A DNA stretch of 64,000 nucleotides from Archangium violaceum (GTDB lineage Bacteria > Myxococcota > Myxococcia > Myxococcales > Myxococcaceae): the NCBI RefSeq assembly GCF_016859125.1, contig NZ_CP069338.1, forward strand, positions 8,621,501 through 8,685,500. The letters are read 5' to 3'. A program made the translations under genes and the position numbers. The notes under the pieces were generated by a model. The model had not been told where the DNA came from and searched no databases. It saw only the letters and a list, made by a program, of their open reading frames with translations. Numbering within the stretch: position 1 is the first letter of the stretch; each line of letters opens with the position of its first letter. Shown piece by piece: positions 62,980-64,000 of the stretch.

Positions 62980-63765
62980 ATGACGGGCAGCGACAATCTG
63001 AAGGGCAGGCGTGTGGTGCTCACGGGCGGGGCCAGTGGCATCGGCAGGGTGACGGCCGAGGCGTTCCTTCGGGCGGGGAGCCGGCTGGCCATCATCGACC
63101 GTGACGAGGCGGCCCTTCGCCAGGTGGTGAAGGAACTGGGCCACGACGTGTCGGGTTTCGCCGCGGACGTGTCGGATCCGGCCTCGCTCCGGGACGCCTT
63201 CACGAATGTGGACCGGGTGATGGGCGGTGTGGACGTGCTCATCGCGAACGCCGGCATCAGCGTGCGGCGTCCCTTCCTGGAGATCTCCCCGGAGGAGTGG
63301 CGGCGGGTCGTCACCACCAACCTGGACGGAGTCTTCTTCTGCGCGCGCGAGGCGGCCACGCGAATGATGGCGGGGCAGGGTGGCGTCCTGTTGTTGATGG
63401 GCTCCACCAACGGCCTGGTGGGCTACCCCTATTACGCCTCGTACAACGCCTCGAAGGCGGGCGTCATCGAGCTGGCGCGTTCGCTCGCCATCGAGCTGGC
63501 CCCGAAGGTGCGGGTGAACGCCATCTGTCCCGGCTACGTGATGACGCCGATGCAGGAGCGCGAGTACACGCCCGCGATGCTGGAGAAGGTGAACGAGAAG
63601 ATCCCCCTCCGGCGCCACGCGCGTCCCGAGGAGATCGCCGACCTCTTCCTCTTCCTCGCCTCGGATAGGGCCCGGTACATCCACGGCCAGGCGCTCGTCA
63701 TCGACGGAGGCGAGCTGGCGGGTGGACTGGCCAGCGCGGGAGTGAGCAGCGAGGGCCAGGGATGA
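62980..63765 (+). CDS. SDR-family oxidoreductase
   Basis: A 261-residue classical SDR: cofactor motif VVLTGGASGIGRVTAEAF, Asp specificity loop LAIIDRDEAAL (suggesting NAD), VDVLIANAGISVRR, catalytic Ser in LLLMGSTNGLVG, YASYNASKAGVIELARSLAI (Tyr, Lys), and the C-terminal YIHGQALVIDGG. The substrate is unknown. The start is 1 bp after the preceding gene's stop, and its own TGA overlaps the ATG of the DUF2817 gene (63762-63765). It is firmly part of the operon. Confidence 0.88.
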   Translation: MTGSDNLKGRRVVLTGGASGIGRVTAEAFLRAGSRLAIIDRDEAALRQVVKELGHDVSGFAADVSDPASLRDAFTNVDRVMGGVDVLIANAGISVRRPFLEISPEEWRRVVTTNLDGVFFCAREAATRMMAGQGGVLLLMGSTNGLVGYPYYASYNASKAGVIELARSLAIELAPKVRVNAICPGYVMTPMQEREYTPAMLEKVNEKIPLRRHARPEEIADLFLFLASDRARYIHGQALVIDGGELAGGLASAGVSSEGQG

Positions 63766-64000
63766 GCCGCCCGGGCACCACCGCCGGCGCGGAGCTGTTC
63801 TCGCCGGACTACGCCGTTGCCCGCGACCGCTTCCGCGCCGCGTGCGCGGACGCGGGCTTCCAGGCCCACTGCTACCCGATGCCGGCATCCGCGTCCGGTG
63901 TGGAACTGACGGTGGACGTCGCCGTGGGCGGCACGGTGGATGCCCGGCGCGCGCTGCTCGTCACCAGCGGGCTGCACGGCGTGGAGGGCTTCATCGGCTC
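63762..64000 (+). CDS. DUF2817 / M14-like metallopeptidase, N-terminal part (runs off window end)
   Basis: The first 79 or so residues are in the window, ending with ALLVTSGLHGVEGFIGS. SGxHGVEGFxGS is the signature of DUF2817 proteins, which have the zinc-carboxypeptidase fold with His and Glu of HGVEG as likely metal ligands. FSPDYAVARDRFRAAC near the start is also typical. The start overlaps the SDR stop (ATGA). In this operon it might trim a peptide, linking it to the divergent peptide gene, but that is a guess. Confidence 0.8.
   Translation, partial: MSRPGTTAGAELFSPDYAVARDRFRAACADAGFQAHCYPMPASASGVELTVDVAVGGTVDARRALLVTSGLHGVEGFIG

Noticed and set aside
60804-63410. An 868-residue open frame on the minus strand opposite the five-gene operon
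   Set aside because: The same shadow effect: composition is Arg/Ala/His/Glu-rich with no motif, and the plus strand has overlapping, well-spaced genes.

Overview
The window is high-GC, gene-dense chromosomal DNA. It most likely comes from a predatory or fruiting myxobacterium of the Archangium/Cystobacter/Melittangium type (Myxococcota, Cystobacterineae). This is inferred from gene style, not from a marker gene: there are no rRNA or tRNA genes here. The supporting signs are many lipoproteins, orphan histidine kinases with GAF/PAS/Cache sensors, a complete lysine-to-crotonyl-CoA (Kam) operon, secreted hydrolases, orphan P450 and Baeyer-Villiger enzymes, and ATGA/GTGA stop-start overlaps in most operons.

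Layout. 1-2262: tail of a PIG-L-type deacetylase, a tiny membrane protein and a sodium:solute symporter in one coupled operon. 2263-3957: an IS1380-family insertion sequence with perfect 19-bp ends and a CTAG target duplication, inserted exactly on the symporter stop codon. Its transposase is broken by a 188-bp internal inversion, and flipping that segment back restores the full reading frame. 4466-7892: acyltransferase, lipoprotein and CoaBC. 7883-12163 (minus): a sugar/glycan operon with two CDP-paratose-epimerase-like SDRs, a GT2 transferase and a polytopic GT-C-like protein. 12470-14459: uracil-DNA glycosylase and esterase. 14626-19724: the lysine fermentation operon kdd-kamD-orf-kamE-kal-kce, with an unknown secreted or membrane protein between kamD and kamE, followed by an SDR.

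20600-24363 (minus): a small Cys-rich protein, an MFS exporter and a haem-c lipoprotein. 24497-28407: a SUMF1-domain/LIC_10091-like fusion protein coupled to an M14 carboxypeptidase. 28502-32113: a copper-handling operon (Cys-rich secreted protein, metal-binding lipoprotein, CusC-like outer-membrane lipoprotein, Tat-exported multicopper oxidase) ending in a strong hairpin. 32529-41180: histidine kinase, methyltransferase, GNAT, SGNH hydrolase, DMT transporter, P450 and OmpA protein. 41358-44140: secreted alpha/beta hydrolase and DUF4785-like protein. 44283-54187: two large histidine kinases, an amylase, an exported PLP lyase, and VOC, GST and nucleotidyltransferase genes.

54242-64000 is the accessory, probably biosynthetic, region. 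On the minus strand, a 64-residue peptide gene encodes tandem K-[AT]-G-C-[IV]-S hexapeptides. It is followed by a PaaK/CapK-like adenylate-forming enzyme, a small WH-motif protein and an MFS exporter, with the last three genes overlapping by 4 bp. This has the architecture of a ribosomally made peptide (RiPP) locus, but no known RiPP-class enzyme is visible nearby. Divergent to it are a Baeyer-Villiger monooxygenase and a tightly packed operon: NnrU/ICMT-like membrane protein, GNAT-like protein, a putative metalloenzyme with an HDxxH motif, SDR and DUF2817 peptidase. I regard the hexapeptide locus as the best candidate for an undescribed system in the window.
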